Assembly (NCBI GenBank): GCA_047975325.1
Contig: JBKEDF010000071.1
Span: 21,435-85,434 of the forward strand
DNA: 64,000 nucleotides
From: JBKEDF01 sp047975325
Lineage (GTDB): Bacteria > Pseudomonadota > Alphaproteobacteria > Rhodobacterales > Rhodobacteraceae
Direction of reading: 5' to 3'
Shown here piece by piece: positions 7,656-16,623 of this stretch (position 1 is its first letter; each line of letters starts with the position of its first letter). The notes beneath the pieces are model-generated. The model made no database searches and was not told where the DNA came from. It worked only from the letters and a program-made list of their open reading frames with translations. The translations under genes were made by a program, and so were the position numbers.

Positions 7656-10600
7656 CAGAACGATTTCGGGCAACTGAACTTGCCCAGGGCGGGCAGTGCA
7701 AAGGGGTTGATGGAAGAACCGGACTGCATCTGGAAAATCGCGATCCGGCCACCGATATTGAAAATCACGCGCTTTCGGTCGGACACATTGGTATTACGCA
7801 CCTCCGCAGCATCGAGCAGGCGAAACCAGCCCCATGGCCCGTCACGGCGAAGCTGGTTTTCAACACCCTGCGCAGGTGGCTCGAAAACAATGCGGCCAAA
7901 CCCTGCAGCCCCGGGCCAGACAACCGCAACGGGGGCGGGCTGGCCCATCCTGTGATTGAACTCGATCGAAGTGCCGTCAATTTCCAGCTTCACCGCCTGC
8001 GCCTTCGGATCCAGCGCCTCGGGGGTGATCTGAAAATTGACCGAAGGCGCGGAACCCGTCGGAAAGAACGCGGCACGGATCAGGGCTGCATTTTCGAACT
8101 GGGTCAGGACCTCCTGTGAAATCCCCAGATCGACCTCATTGACCTTTTTCCAGGTCCAGGGCCGTGATGTCGTATCGACAAAACGTTGCAGGTTTTCATT
8201 GAAAAACGCCTCCAGCAAGCCACCCGGTGCGAAAACCCGGGCAAAATCCTGCATGCCAACCTCATTGGAGGAACGGCGGTTGAACGGGTAACGGCCGTCC
8301 AGTGCCTGATTGCAAAACGGCAGGACGGAACTTTGCCATTTCGCGTTGATCGCGGCGCGGTTGCCATCTGCGGCGATGCCCGAGGAACCGGCGGCAATCT
8401 GCGTTGTCCAGCGCTGCATCGGGCCGGGCAGGCGTTCCGTTGTCTGAATAAGTTCGAACAGCGCACTTTGTTCGGGGTCGGATGCCGCCGTCGCAACCCC
8501 GGAGAAAGACAGTTTGCTCATCTCACGATAGACTTCCTCCAGCGTACGGATCAGCCCGTCAAGCTGCGATTCCTGACCATCGCGGCGTTCCACCAACTGG
8601 TGTAGCCATGCAAAGCGTTCCTCGACATAGACCCCGGGCGCCTTGGGTGGCTCTTCCCCCGCGGCAACGGCACCCATCTCAAGCGCGTTGACAAATGCCT
8701 GGGCCTGAACGCTGAGGATCGAACGCAGTTCAAGACTGGCCACGGCAGAAAGTCCTTCGCCCACCGCCTCGGTCGGCAGGATGGAACGATCTTCCGTCAG
8801 CCGTGTTTCCGCCGCTATCGCATTAAGCAGATTGGCAATGGGTGATGTCGGTCCCGAAAGGACATTCGTCACTTCCACCGCATGGCGCAGACTTTCCAGC
8901 GGAATGATATCCACATCCGACAGGATACCTTCATATCGCGCGACATAATCATTGTAATAAAGATCCAGCACATCGCGGCTCAGGGCAAGGATGGCGGCAT
9001 CGCTTTCCTCTATCCCGCCACGTGGCCCCAGAACCCAGCTTTCGCGCTGAATCCGCGTGGCAACGCCCAGCGCCTCCCCCAGGAAAACCTCATTGAAACC
9101 ACGATAGGTGAAGATCCCCTCGACACCCTCATTAAGCGGTTTGCCCGACGACCGCACCAGCGCCCGTGTCACCGCCGGACCACCCACATCGGTGATCCGC
9201 CATTTCGGCAGTTCCAGCGCCCTGGGGCTGTTGATGATCGCGTTGTAGATCCGTTGGGCAGGCGGGGTGGCAGCTAGGACATCCTGGACCATCTCGATCA
9301 ACGGCCCGTTGAGAGAAACCTTCTGCATCGGACCGGACAGCAATGCCTGCAGATGCACCCCCAGATCCCGACGTGTCTGTTCCCGCGACGGGCCGGGATA
9401 GGACAGGCTCCAGTCGATGGTCATCCATTCGGTGACAAGATCCATATTCATCGGGCCGCGCTGGCCCAGCATCAGATAGATTTTCAGCGCCTCATAGAGG
9501 ATGTCGGGATTGTTGATATTGCCCTGAATCTGTTCTTCCAGCCGCAGGATAAGCCGGGGCAGGAAATGCTGGTTAAGCGCAGCGCGATAGGATTGCGCAC
9601 CCTGATCGCCCAGAACCTCACCCTGATAAAGCCCATACCCGGCCCCGGCCGGGATCACCCGTTCTTCGCCTTCCGGCAGTGGCATCAGGGCGTTTTGCGG
9701 CAGGTTAAGCAGGATGTTCAGCGCAGGCACGACAGAAGGCAGGTCACTATCGGCAATCGGATTGGAGGGGATGACGGCCGCAGCAGCCTGATAGGAATTC
9801 AACCGTTCCGTCGCCTCCGCGATCATGTCGCGATTGGCAAGATAACTGCGGATCCAAAGCGCCGTTGCCACAATCGCCACCAGGACCGTTGCCGCAATCG
9901 CCGCCACACGGGCAATCCTGTAACGCCGCTCCACCTTGTCATCGGCAGAAACCAGTCCCGCCTCACGAAAGATGACCTGTTCAAAAAGCCGCGTCAGGAA
10001 ATAGGACCGTCCCGTCCCCCTGCCCGTACCAATAGCCTGGCGTCCAATGCCGAAGGTCCGCGCCATGCCCATCATCAACCGGTCAATCGGCGTGCCTTCC
10101 TGCGTACCCGAAGCGAAATAGACACCGCGCAGCATATGGCGATGTTCATATTTGTTTTCCTGGAAAACCTCATTGAGAAAGTCCCGCGCCACCTGCCGGA
10201 CGGAAGCCATCTGCCCCGGAAAGCCCGCAATCAGGCTGCGACGCCGATGGTCCACTTCCGTTTGCATCCGTTCCAGGGACTGGCTGTTGATCTGGGTCAG
10301 GAGGCCGGAAAATTCCTCATCGAATGCCGCAACCGGGGAACGATTGGCCCGGACCGCAGCCTTGCCGTGCTTTTCCAGCGGAAAGGTAAAGCCCCAGACC
10401 TGTTCACGCGCCTCCTTGCCAAGATTGTCGAAAAATTCGGCAAAGCCGGCAATCAGATCGGCCTTGGTGAAAAGGACATAGACCGGGAAGCGCACCCCCA
10501 GCCTGTCGCGCAATTCATGCAGGCGTCGACGGATTGCCTTGGCGTGACTGGCCTGTGTCACCTCATCCTGCATTGACAGATCCGACAGGGAAATCGCGAT

Positions 10601-11269
10601 CAATGCGCCATTGATCGGCTGGCGCTTGCGGTGCTTCTTCAACAGGTTCAGAAAACCCAGCCACCCGGCATTATCGGATTCCGCGTCGCTTTCCTGCGTG
10701 GTATAGCGCCCCGCCGTATCGATCAGCACCGCCTGATCGGTAAACCACCAATCGCAATTCCGCGTTCCGCCAACCCCGCCGATGGATCCCTGCCCCATCT
10801 CATCGGCCAACGGGAATTTCAGCCCCGAATTCACGATCGCCGTGGTTTTTCCCGCACCGGGCGGGCCGATCATCACATACCAGGGCAGTTCATAAAGGGA
10901 TCTGCGCCCCATCCTGGACTTACGCAGCAGCGTCAGCGCTTCCTTGAGCTTGACGCGCATCTCGTCAAGTTCACCCTGAACGAGATCGTCTTCCTCCATA
11001 ACGCTTTCATCGGCCGAGGCGACGATATCCTCTTCCAGCTTGCGATTGCGGCGACGGCGGATCAGGAAAATCAGCAGCATCGTCAGAATCGCAAGCCCGG
11101 TCAGGATCCCAATGCCCCAAAGGCGTGCCGAAAGGGTCTCAAGCGGGCGCCATTGGTCATTGCCGATCATCGGGCCAAAATACCAAAGACACCCGCAAAG
11201 GATCGCCGTGGTGAACAGGATCCCCGTATAGGCGGAATAGAAGATCGGAAAGATATAACGTCTGATCAT
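7655..11269 (-). CDS. tssM: TssM (IcmF-type) T6SS inner-membrane protein
   Basis: 1204 aa, the usual size. Two N-terminal membrane segments lie at about residues 9-31 and 51-70, then a cytoplasmic NTPase-like domain with an intact Walker A GPPGAGKTT at 135-143, a third membrane segment (AAIAATVLVAIVATALWI, near 455-472), and a long periplasmic region ending in the family C-terminus. TssM spans the envelope and, with TssL (and TssJ where present), forms the membrane complex that docks the baseplate. Its ATG overlaps the tssL stop and its stop overlaps tagF, both ATGA junctions. Confidence 0.95.
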   Translation of the reverse strand: MIRRYIFPIFYSAYTGILFTTAILCGCLWYFGPMIGNDQWRPLETLSARLWGIGILTGLAILTMLLIFLIRRRRNRKLEEDIVASADESVMEEDDLVQGELDEMRVKLKEALTLLRKSRMGRRSLYELPWYVMIGPPGAGKTTAIVNSGLKFPLADEMGQGSIGGVGGTRNCDWWFTDQAVLIDTAGRYTTQESDAESDNAGWLGFLNLLKKHRKRQPINGALIAISLSDLSMQDEVTQASHAKAIRRRLHELRDRLGVRFPVYVLFTKADLIAGFAEFFDNLGKEAREQVWGFTFPLEKHGKAAVRANRSPVAAFDEEFSGLLTQINSQSLERMQTEVDHRRRSLIAGFPGQMASVRQVARDFLNEVFQENKYEHRHMLRGVYFASGTQEGTPIDRLMMGMARTFGIGRQAIGTGRGTGRSYFLTRLFEQVIFREAGLVSADDKVERRYRIARVAAIAATVLVAIVATALWIRSYLANRDMIAEATERLNSYQAAAAVIPSNPIADSDLPSVVPALNILLNLPQNALMPLPEGEERVIPAGAGYGLYQGEVLGDQGAQSYRAALNQHFLPRLILRLEEQIQGNINNPDILYEALKIYLMLGQRGPMNMDLVTEWMTIDWSLSYPGPSREQTRRDLGVHLQALLSGPMQKVSLNGPLIEMVQDVLAATPPAQRIYNAIINSPRALELPKWRITDVGGPAVTRALVRSSGKPLNEGVEGIFTYRGFNEVFLGEALGVATRIQRESWVLGPRGGIEESDAAILALSRDVLDLYYNDYVARYEGILSDVDIIPLESLRHAVEVTNVLSGPTSPIANLLNAIAAETRLTEDRSILPTEAVGEGLSAVASLELRSILSVQAQAFVNALEMGAVAAGEEPPKAPGVYVEERFAWLHQLVERRDGQESQLDGLIRTLEEVYREMSKLSFSGVATAASDPEQSALFELIQTTERLPGPMQRWTTQIAAGSSGIAADGNRAAINAKWQSSVLPFCNQALDGRYPFNRRSSNEVGMQDFARVFAPGGLLEAFFNENLQRFVDTTSRPWTWKKVNEVDLGISQEVLTQFENAALIRAAFFPTGSAPSVNFQITPEALDPKAQAVKLEIDGTSIEFNHRMGQPAPVAVVWPGAAGFGRIVFEPPAQGVENQLRRDGPWGWFRLLDAAEVRNTNVSDRKRVIFNIGGRIAIFQMQSGSSINPFALPALGKFSCPKSF

Positions 11270-12693
11270 CAGCTTGCTTCCCGGATCAGCAGGATCTCGA
11301 TACGGCGGTTCTGCGCCCGGCCTTCGGCAGTATCATTTGGGGCGATGGGTTCCTTGTCGGACCGGCCTTCTGCCGATAGCCGCCCGGGATCATCAAAATG
11401 GGTTTCCATCATTTTCCTGACGGATTCCGCCCGGGCCAGCGAAAGATGCATGTTGGAAGGAAACCGCGAGGACCGGATGGGCACGTTATCCGAATGGCCG
11501 ACCACAATCACCTTGCCCGCTTCACCATTGATGGCTTCGGCCAACCGTTTGATCGTATCCTCCATATCCTGGGCAAGCTTGTCCGATCCCGACCGGAACA
11601 TCGCGGTGCCCATGAGCCGGACGGTCAGCATCGTGGCATCCTCAAAGACCTTGACCGTTCCGGCGGCAATTTCCGGTTCCAGAAAGCCCGATACCACCTC
11701 CACCTGGCTTGGTCCCGCAGGCGGGGGCGGAGGCGGCGGAGGCGGCGCGGAACGTTTCAGCACTGGCGGACGGCCCGGATCAACCGCGGCAAGCTGGCCC
11801 ATCAACCTACCGGTCTGATTGCCCAGAACCAGCGAGATCCCACCATAGATCAGCGCCAGCAGCAGCGCAGTCACACCAAGTGCGATATAGACCGGTTTCC
11901 ATAGTGAAAGCGCCTTATGCGGCCTGTCCACGCCTTCCCAATGCGGGGAAAGATCCTGTTCCACCGGGCCACGTTGCACCCGGATGATCCGAGCCAGCCC
12001 GTTGCGGATCTGCAAATGTTTGTCCACCCCGCCCTGTTCGACGCGCAACCGCCCGTCAAAGCCCAGCGAAAGGCACATATACATGAATTCAAGGAGCTCG
12101 ATATTATTGGCCGAATTTTGTTCCAGCCTCGCCAGAACATCGTAGAAACGATCCCCGCCTACCGTTTCACCATGGAAGGTACCGACCATGGATTGCATAC
12201 CCCAGATGGACTGTTCCCCCCAGGGCGTGTTCAGCACCACATCATCAATGGTCGCGCAAATCGCATAGCGCGCAACCTTGACCTGCTGCGGGTCGATACC
12301 CGCCTGAATGGCCCGGGATTCAAACCCCCTGATTTCGGCCACGACATTGCGCCGCAGGGCCTCAGGTTCCATATGCTGGGCGCGGTTGCGGATCCGGCTG
12401 ACCAGCGCGAACAACGTGGCCGCCGCGGCATTGAGCCGGTTCATCCCCGTCATCGCCAGATTGATCGGGCTTTCTGCCGTCTTGCCACTATCGGCGGCCA
12501 CGCGGGCGGCAGTCGGCTGCGGGATGCCATAGCCCAGGTTCTGTGCGGCGGGATCGGTGGATGCGGGCTGCTGGGGGGCTGGATAATTCGGCACACCGGC
12601 GGCCGTGCCGCCGGATCTTCGGCCCGCCGGATTGGGGCGGATCACCGTCCGTTCGCTGTCATCTTCCTCCTCGAAAGGATTCTTGTTCGACAT
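11269..12693 (-). CDS. tssL: TssL (DotU) with C-terminal OmpA domain
   Basis: 474 aa. Residues 1-75 are disordered, with an acidic NPFEEEDDSERTVIRP stretch containing Thr16. Residues about 76-255 are the cytoplasmic DotU domain. One membrane helix spans about 266-290, and a run of nine prolines lies at 317-325. Residues about 345-470 form an OmpA/Pal-type peptidoglycan-binding domain (VVGHSDNVPIR, LSLARAESV, NRRIEILL). This extended TssL anchors the T6SS membrane complex to the cell wall. In Agrobacterium, PpkA phosphorylates a Thr in the TssL N-terminus, which is then bound by Fha; Thr16 in SERTVIRP is a good candidate for the same switch. It sits between tssK and tssM. Confidence 0.94.
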   Translation of the reverse strand: MSNKNPFEEEDDSERTVIRPNPAGRRSGGTAAGVPNYPAPQQPASTDPAAQNLGYGIPQPTAARVAADSGKTAESPINLAMTGMNRLNAAAATLFALVSRIRNRAQHMEPEALRRNVVAEIRGFESRAIQAGIDPQQVKVARYAICATIDDVVLNTPWGEQSIWGMQSMVGTFHGETVGGDRFYDVLARLEQNSANNIELLEFMYMCLSLGFDGRLRVEQGGVDKHLQIRNGLARIIRVQRGPVEQDLSPHWEGVDRPHKALSLWKPVYIALGVTALLLALIYGGISLVLGNQTGRLMGQLAAVDPGRPPVLKRSAPPPPPPPPPAGPSQVEVVSGFLEPEIAAGTVKVFEDATMLTVRLMGTAMFRSGSDKLAQDMEDTIKRLAEAINGEAGKVIVVGHSDNVPIRSSRFPSNMHLSLARAESVRKMMETHFDDPGRLSAEGRSDKEPIAPNDTAEGRAQNRRIEILLIREAS

Positions 12694-12716
12694 CGTTCAA
12701 CCTCTTGGCGGCCTCA

Positions 12717-14057
12717 TCAGCCCGCTCGAATGGCCCATAGCTCCATGTTCAGGCCCGGAAAATCACCGGATACATGTACTGCGATCCCGCCCGAGGTCGT
12801 CATTTTCCGCCAATAGGGGCTATTGCGATCAAGCTCGAAATAGACAACGCCCGAATGGAACGGGATCTGGCGCGGTGCAACCGGCAAGGCCCGCAAGGCA
12901 ATTCCCGGCAGGGCAGAATTCACCAGTTGCCGGATTTCCTCCACCGGGCCGATCTTGGACTGACCCGCAAAATGCTGCCGCACATTTTCCGCCGGAATAT
13001 CGGCCTTCACCGCCAGCACGAAACCGGCATTGGTAATCAGCTTGCGATCCGCGATGATCCCCACCGATATACCATATTTCCGTGGCTCAAGCGCAATGGA
13101 AACCGCTGTTTGTTCCAAAACAGTGGACAGGTATTGCCGCAACAGCCGGATCACCGGGGCAAAAGTCGTGGTCAGCTTGTCATGCTGATAGGGCGGCAAG
13201 ACCGGAAGCTGTTTATCCTCCGCCATGAAGGTCGCCAGTTCACCCGCCAAGGCAAGGCAACGGTTGTAAAGGTCGGCCGGATGCATGTTTTCCATCTGCA
13301 CCAGATTGCGGAAAACCGGCAAATTGCGATTGAATACCATCAGTTGCAGGAAATCCTCGACCTCCGCCGCGCCTCTGGATACGCCGCTTTCGGCAATCCG
13401 CCCCGCAAGCGCCTGCGCACGATGGCCCAGCATGCCTTCCAATTCCCGCATGAAGGCCAGAAGCGTCGGCGCCGCGCGGGCATCAAGGACCGACGGGATA
13501 AAGGCCGTATCCAGTACGATCTGCCGATCCGGTTTCACTTCGATCACCCGCGCGATAGGGATGACCAGCCGGTCGGCCAGGTCATCCACCTCCAGCGCAA
13601 ATTGCAGCCGCATCTTGCCAATGCCAAGCCGTGCCGGCTTGCGCCCTTCACCCATGCTGTCGGTAATCTCGATTTCCGCCGGACGGAACCGCGCGGCAGA
13701 ACGTTCCGCCCCCGTCAGATCCACCTCCAGCGCACCGCTGCGCCGCTGCGGAACCGAAAGATATATCACGCAATCCTTGATATCTTCCGGCACCTCCAGC
13801 GCGGGGGGATGATCCACGGCCTCCGGCACCCGGAATACCGCACCATCCGGGGTCAGCCCGGCACAGCTCTTGATTGCAAACTGGCCGAGCTTGAGGGTCT
13901 CCTCATCGATCTCCAGTTCATTCACACCCCAGCGATAGGGCGCAACACGGCGGGCCAGCCCCCCGACCAGACCTTCGGCATAGCGATCCGCCTGCTGAAA
14001 GTGATGTGGCTGAAGGAACAAACCTTCGGTCCAGAGAACCTTGCTATCCCAGGACAA
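12717..14057 (-). CDS. tssK: TssK, T6SS baseplate-membrane connector
   Basis: 446 aa, the full family length, opening with SKVLWTEGLFLQPHHFQQADRY, the typical TssK N-terminus. TssK trimers attach the baseplate wedge (TssF/TssG/TssE) to the TssM/TssL membrane complex. The start appears to be TTG at 14057: an AAGGGGGC ribosome site lies about 5 bases before it and no family-like upstream extension with an ATG exists. It follows a 173-base gap after the FHA gene, the largest break inside the T6SS locus, so a separate promoter for tssK-tssL-tssM-tagF-pppA may lie at 14058-14230. I see only a small CACC/GGTG hairpin there. Confidence 0.93.
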   Translation of the reverse strand: MSWDSKVLWTEGLFLQPHHFQQADRYAEGLVGGLARRVAPYRWGVNELEIDEETLKLGQFAIKSCAGLTPDGAVFRVPEAVDHPPALEVPEDIKDCVIYLSVPQRRSGALEVDLTGAERSAARFRPAEIEITDSMGEGRKPARLGIGKMRLQFALEVDDLADRLVIPIARVIEVKPDRQIVLDTAFIPSVLDARAAPTLLAFMRELEGMLGHRAQALAGRIAESGVSRGAAEVEDFLQLMVFNRNLPVFRNLVQMENMHPADLYNRCLALAGELATFMAEDKQLPVLPPYQHDKLTTTFAPVIRLLRQYLSTVLEQTAVSIALEPRKYGISVGIIADRKLITNAGFVLAVKADIPAENVRQHFAGQSKIGPVEEIRQLVNSALPGIALRALPVAPRQIPFHSGVVYFELDRNSPYWRKMTTSGGIAVHVSGDFPGLNMELWAIRAG

Positions 14058-14230
14058 ATGCGCCCCCTTTTGAATTAGACCTGCAAAAAGCCCGCCATGA
14101 TGGAAAGCCTATCGCATTTCACCTTGAACCTGAATCATAATTCGCAGCCTCCCGCCACCCGTTCAGGTGCGAATAACGACAGCCAAAACGCAATCCAGGG
14201 TTGATATACCAATCACATCGGCAAACCTTG

Positions 14231-15682
14231 TCATTTCAATCTTTCCAGTTGCTTCTGGTATGCCTTTGCAAACTCCTTGCTGAAAAACTCATGAAATTCA
14301 TGTTCCGCCTGTTCCGATATTTCGGCATAGAGCTTTTCATAGCTTTCCCAATAACGGGATTTCCGGCCCTTCAACAAATCGGAAAAACCGCTGCCACCGA
14401 CAACTTTCTGTTCCAGCACCTTCGGATCAAGCCGCGCCAGGACATCCTTGATGGCCGCCTGCATGCCGGTCACCATCGCCACCTCATGGGCCTTGATATC
14501 ATTGAGCGCCTCGTTCACGGCCGTCCTGCCATCCAGATAGCCCTTTGCCCCCGGCTTCAGCAGGAACTCCACCGCATATTCCGAAGATGGCGAAAACTTC
14601 AGCGGATTGTTCCCCCCCGCCGCGATCATGGTCTGGTTGATGCGGAATTCCGATTTGATCGACGAACGCGTCATCAGGATTTCACGGATGCCCGAAATCA
14701 GGGTAAAGACCATCTCGCCGATCCGTTCCATCGACTCGGCCAGATCCTCATCGGGAATATTCAGATCCTCCGCCCTGACACCCCTGAAAAAGGCGCGGGC
14801 GGCATCGTGATTTCCTGCCTGCGTCTCAAGGGCCGTATCGGTCGCCCCCGCATCCGGCTCGCGCACAGCCGGGCGCGGCACGGCCTGCTGTGCATCTGCG
14901 GGTATCGCGGGTTCCGACACGGGGTCGGGATCAGCAATTTCCGGTGGCTGATCGGGGATTTTCGCGCCCGGATCGGGGTCGGAAAAAGCCTCATCCCAAT
15001 CATCCGGGATCAGTGGCCCGGCCCGGCGTTGCGGCGATATCCCGTCCTGGATCGGCGATGACGCATCGCTGATCGTCGGACCCGTATCATCTTCCAGCGG
15101 GGCGGGGATCTCACCCAGAATAGGGTCTTCCGCATCCCGGGTGTCGGAATTCATCAATATATCAATCGGGTCTTCACGGATGACTTGTGACGGGCCGTGC
15201 GGCTGCCCTCCTCCGACCAGATCCTCCAGCAGGCCGGCCTTTTTAACGGCGGGGTCATTCAACAACCCATCCAGGCTTTCCGGTGTCGATGACGCATCGC
15301 CATGGGAAACCTGTTCCTCGTCAACCGGTGGCGGCAGGCTGGAAACCGGATCCCGCATCCCTTCGGCGGGTGTGATCATGATAACCAGCTCATAGGTCCC
15401 GATCTTGAGCACATCCCCGTCATTGAGGGGGGTTCGCACCCGGCCAAGCGGATTTCTGAACTCATTCAGAAAGGTGCCATTGGCCGAAAAATCAATGACT
15501 GTCACGTCGCCATTGTCATCCTCGATGGCGCAATGGTTCTTGGAAATTATCCGTTCCGGATCGGGCAGGACAACATCATTATCCTCCGTGCGCCCGATGG
15601 TCAGGCTCGGTCCCTGCATGGTGATGGGTGCCACATCCCCCGGGATGGTCCCGCTTGATTGAAACCGCAAGGTTACAGGCAT
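14231..15682 (-). CDS. tagH: T6SS FHA-domain protein (TagH/Fha)
   Basis: 483 aa. The N-terminal FHA domain (about residues 20-105) shows SLTIGRTEDNDVVLPD, ISKNHCAIE and FSANGTFLN, the conserved phosphothreonine-binding pattern. A long acidic, Pro-rich linker (about 110-290) follows. The C-terminal domain (about 295-483, ARAFFRGVRAEDLNIPDEDL onward) is the T6SS-specific FHA C-terminal domain. Fha proteins bind phosphorylated T6SS partners (TssL in Agrobacterium) and switch on assembly. It sits 7 bases downstream of the PAAR gene. Together with PppA and TagF it forms a post-translational control module, although the kinase is absent here. Confidence 0.92.
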   Translation of the reverse strand: MPVTLRFQSSGTIPGDVAPITMQGPSLTIGRTEDNDVVLPDPERIISKNHCAIEDDNGDVTVIDFSANGTFLNEFRNPLGRVRTPLNDGDVLKIGTYELVIMITPAEGMRDPVSSLPPPVDEEQVSHGDASSTPESLDGLLNDPAVKKAGLLEDLVGGGQPHGPSQVIREDPIDILMNSDTRDAEDPILGEIPAPLEDDTGPTISDASSPIQDGISPQRRAGPLIPDDWDEAFSDPDPGAKIPDQPPEIADPDPVSEPAIPADAQQAVPRPAVREPDAGATDTALETQAGNHDAARAFFRGVRAEDLNIPDEDLAESMERIGEMVFTLISGIREILMTRSSIKSEFRINQTMIAAGGNNPLKFSPSSEYAVEFLLKPGAKGYLDGRTAVNEALNDIKAHEVAMVTGMQAAIKDVLARLDPKVLEQKVVGGSGFSDLLKGRKSRYWESYEKLYAEISEQAEHEFHEFFSKEFAKAYQKQLERLK

Positions 15683-15689
15683 TCGCGTA

Positions 15690-15998
15690 TCAGCCTCCGG
15701 TCAGGACAGTCAGCGCAGCCGGGGGCAGGATGGCGCCTCCGCCCGCGCATGGATCGATGCCGACCCGCGCCGCCGGCAGCTTTCCTATCATAACGGTCAT
15801 GGACCCCTTTACAATCGGGTGGGGGGCCGGAGGGGTAAGGGAAGCGCAAAAATCACTCATCCGGGCGGCCGGCAGTTTCTGCACCAGCACCGTCGGGCAG
15901 CAGGGGGGCAGGATCGGCAGGGGCGCAGGTGGTGCCGGCGGCGCACACATTGCGCAGATATGCAGATCGGTCATACGGGCTTGTGGTGGTCCTGGCAT
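15690..15998 (-). CDS. PAAR-repeat spike-tip protein
   Basis: 102 aa, small and Pro/Cys-rich. Two PAAR-like motifs, LPAAR, lie at residues 42-46 and 74-78, with PHPIVKGSMTVMIGK between them and His/Cys residues (HICAMC, DFC, PH, DPC) that can bind zinc. PAAR proteins form the sharp cone on the VgrG trimer and can carry effectors; this one has no toxin extension. The start ATG 15998 follows AGGATAGGAT. It is encoded 3 bases after the DUF6931-like gene, which itself follows vgrG, so vgrG, accessory protein and PAAR read as one spike cassette. Confidence 0.85.
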   Translation of the reverse strand: MPGPPQARMTDLHICAMCAPPAPPAPLPILPPCCPTVLVQKLPAARMSDFCASLTPPAPHPIVKGSMTVMIGKLPAARVGIDPCAGGGAILPPAALTVLTGG

Positions 15999-16001
15999 AT
16001 C

Positions 16002-16616
16002 CTATCCTTTCACCTTGACCTTCTCCCCCTCGCCCGCCGCCACACGGCCACTGCCGCCACGGGCAATATCGAGGGCCCGGTCGATCAGCAGATCAAGATA
16101 GGATTGGAAACGGTCCGCCCTGGGGCGCGCCGCAATCATGTTCATTGCCAGCACGGCAGCCGCAACGCCATTGGGCGGCGCGGGCGTGTTGTCCATATCC
16201 CCCGGCCCGAGCGTCCCATCGGCATAGAGCGCGGCCATCGCGCAAAAGCTGGTATCGTCCTCCATATCCGCCGTTTCAAAGGCATCGCGGACGACAATAC
16301 GGTTTTCCTCCGTCGGCTTGAACACCCAGCGTTCTGCCGCAGCAAGCGGGGGTGGTACGATGGGCGGATCCTCCCCAATCAGGTCCCGCGCGGCAAGACA
16401 GGCCCACCATGTGGCCTCCCGGGGGGGCAGTGCCACGGCAAGCAGCCTCAGGATATCGATCCGGGCCTCCTTTTCCGACAGTTCCGTCAGAACGACATCG
16501 ATCAGCGCCAGGGCCGGAGATGACAGTCTGGTTTCAAGTTTCATATTGGCCATGGCCAGCATCCGCGCTGCCGGTTCGGCGGGGATCTTCTTGAGATTGA
16601 TGAAACGTTCGCTCAT
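16002..16616 (-). CDS. T6SS-associated protein of unknown function (resembles the DUF6931 family)
   Basis: 204 aa, soluble, largely helical, with a C-terminal basic tail (GEGEKVKVKG). The middle region VALPPREATWWACLAARDLIG and the later FKPTEENRIVVRDAFETA look like proteins found beside FHA, VgrG and PAAR genes in proteobacteria and annotated DUF6931; this match is from memory and unconfirmed. I use ATG 16616 because GAGGTG precedes it; a GTG at 16622 lies in the same frame. It sits between vgrG and PAAR, so an adaptor or chaperone role for loading the spike is a reasonable guess, but no catalytic motif is visible. Confidence 0.6.
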   Translation of the reverse strand: MSERFINLKKIPAEPAARMLAMANMKLETRLSSPALALIDVVLTELSEKEARIDILRLLAVALPPREATWWACLAARDLIGEDPPIVPPPLAAAERWVFKPTEENRIVVRDAFETADMEDDTSFCAMAALYADGTLGPGDMDNTPAPPNGVAAAVLAMNMIAARPRADRFQSYLDLLIDRALDIARGGSGRVAAGEGEKVKVKG

Positions 16617-16623
16617 ATCCACC

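Noticed and set aside
11398..11904. Long plus-strand open frame opposite tssL
   Set aside because: It is an antisense shadow of a GC-rich gene; its translation is low-complexity and tssL is clearly the real gene.
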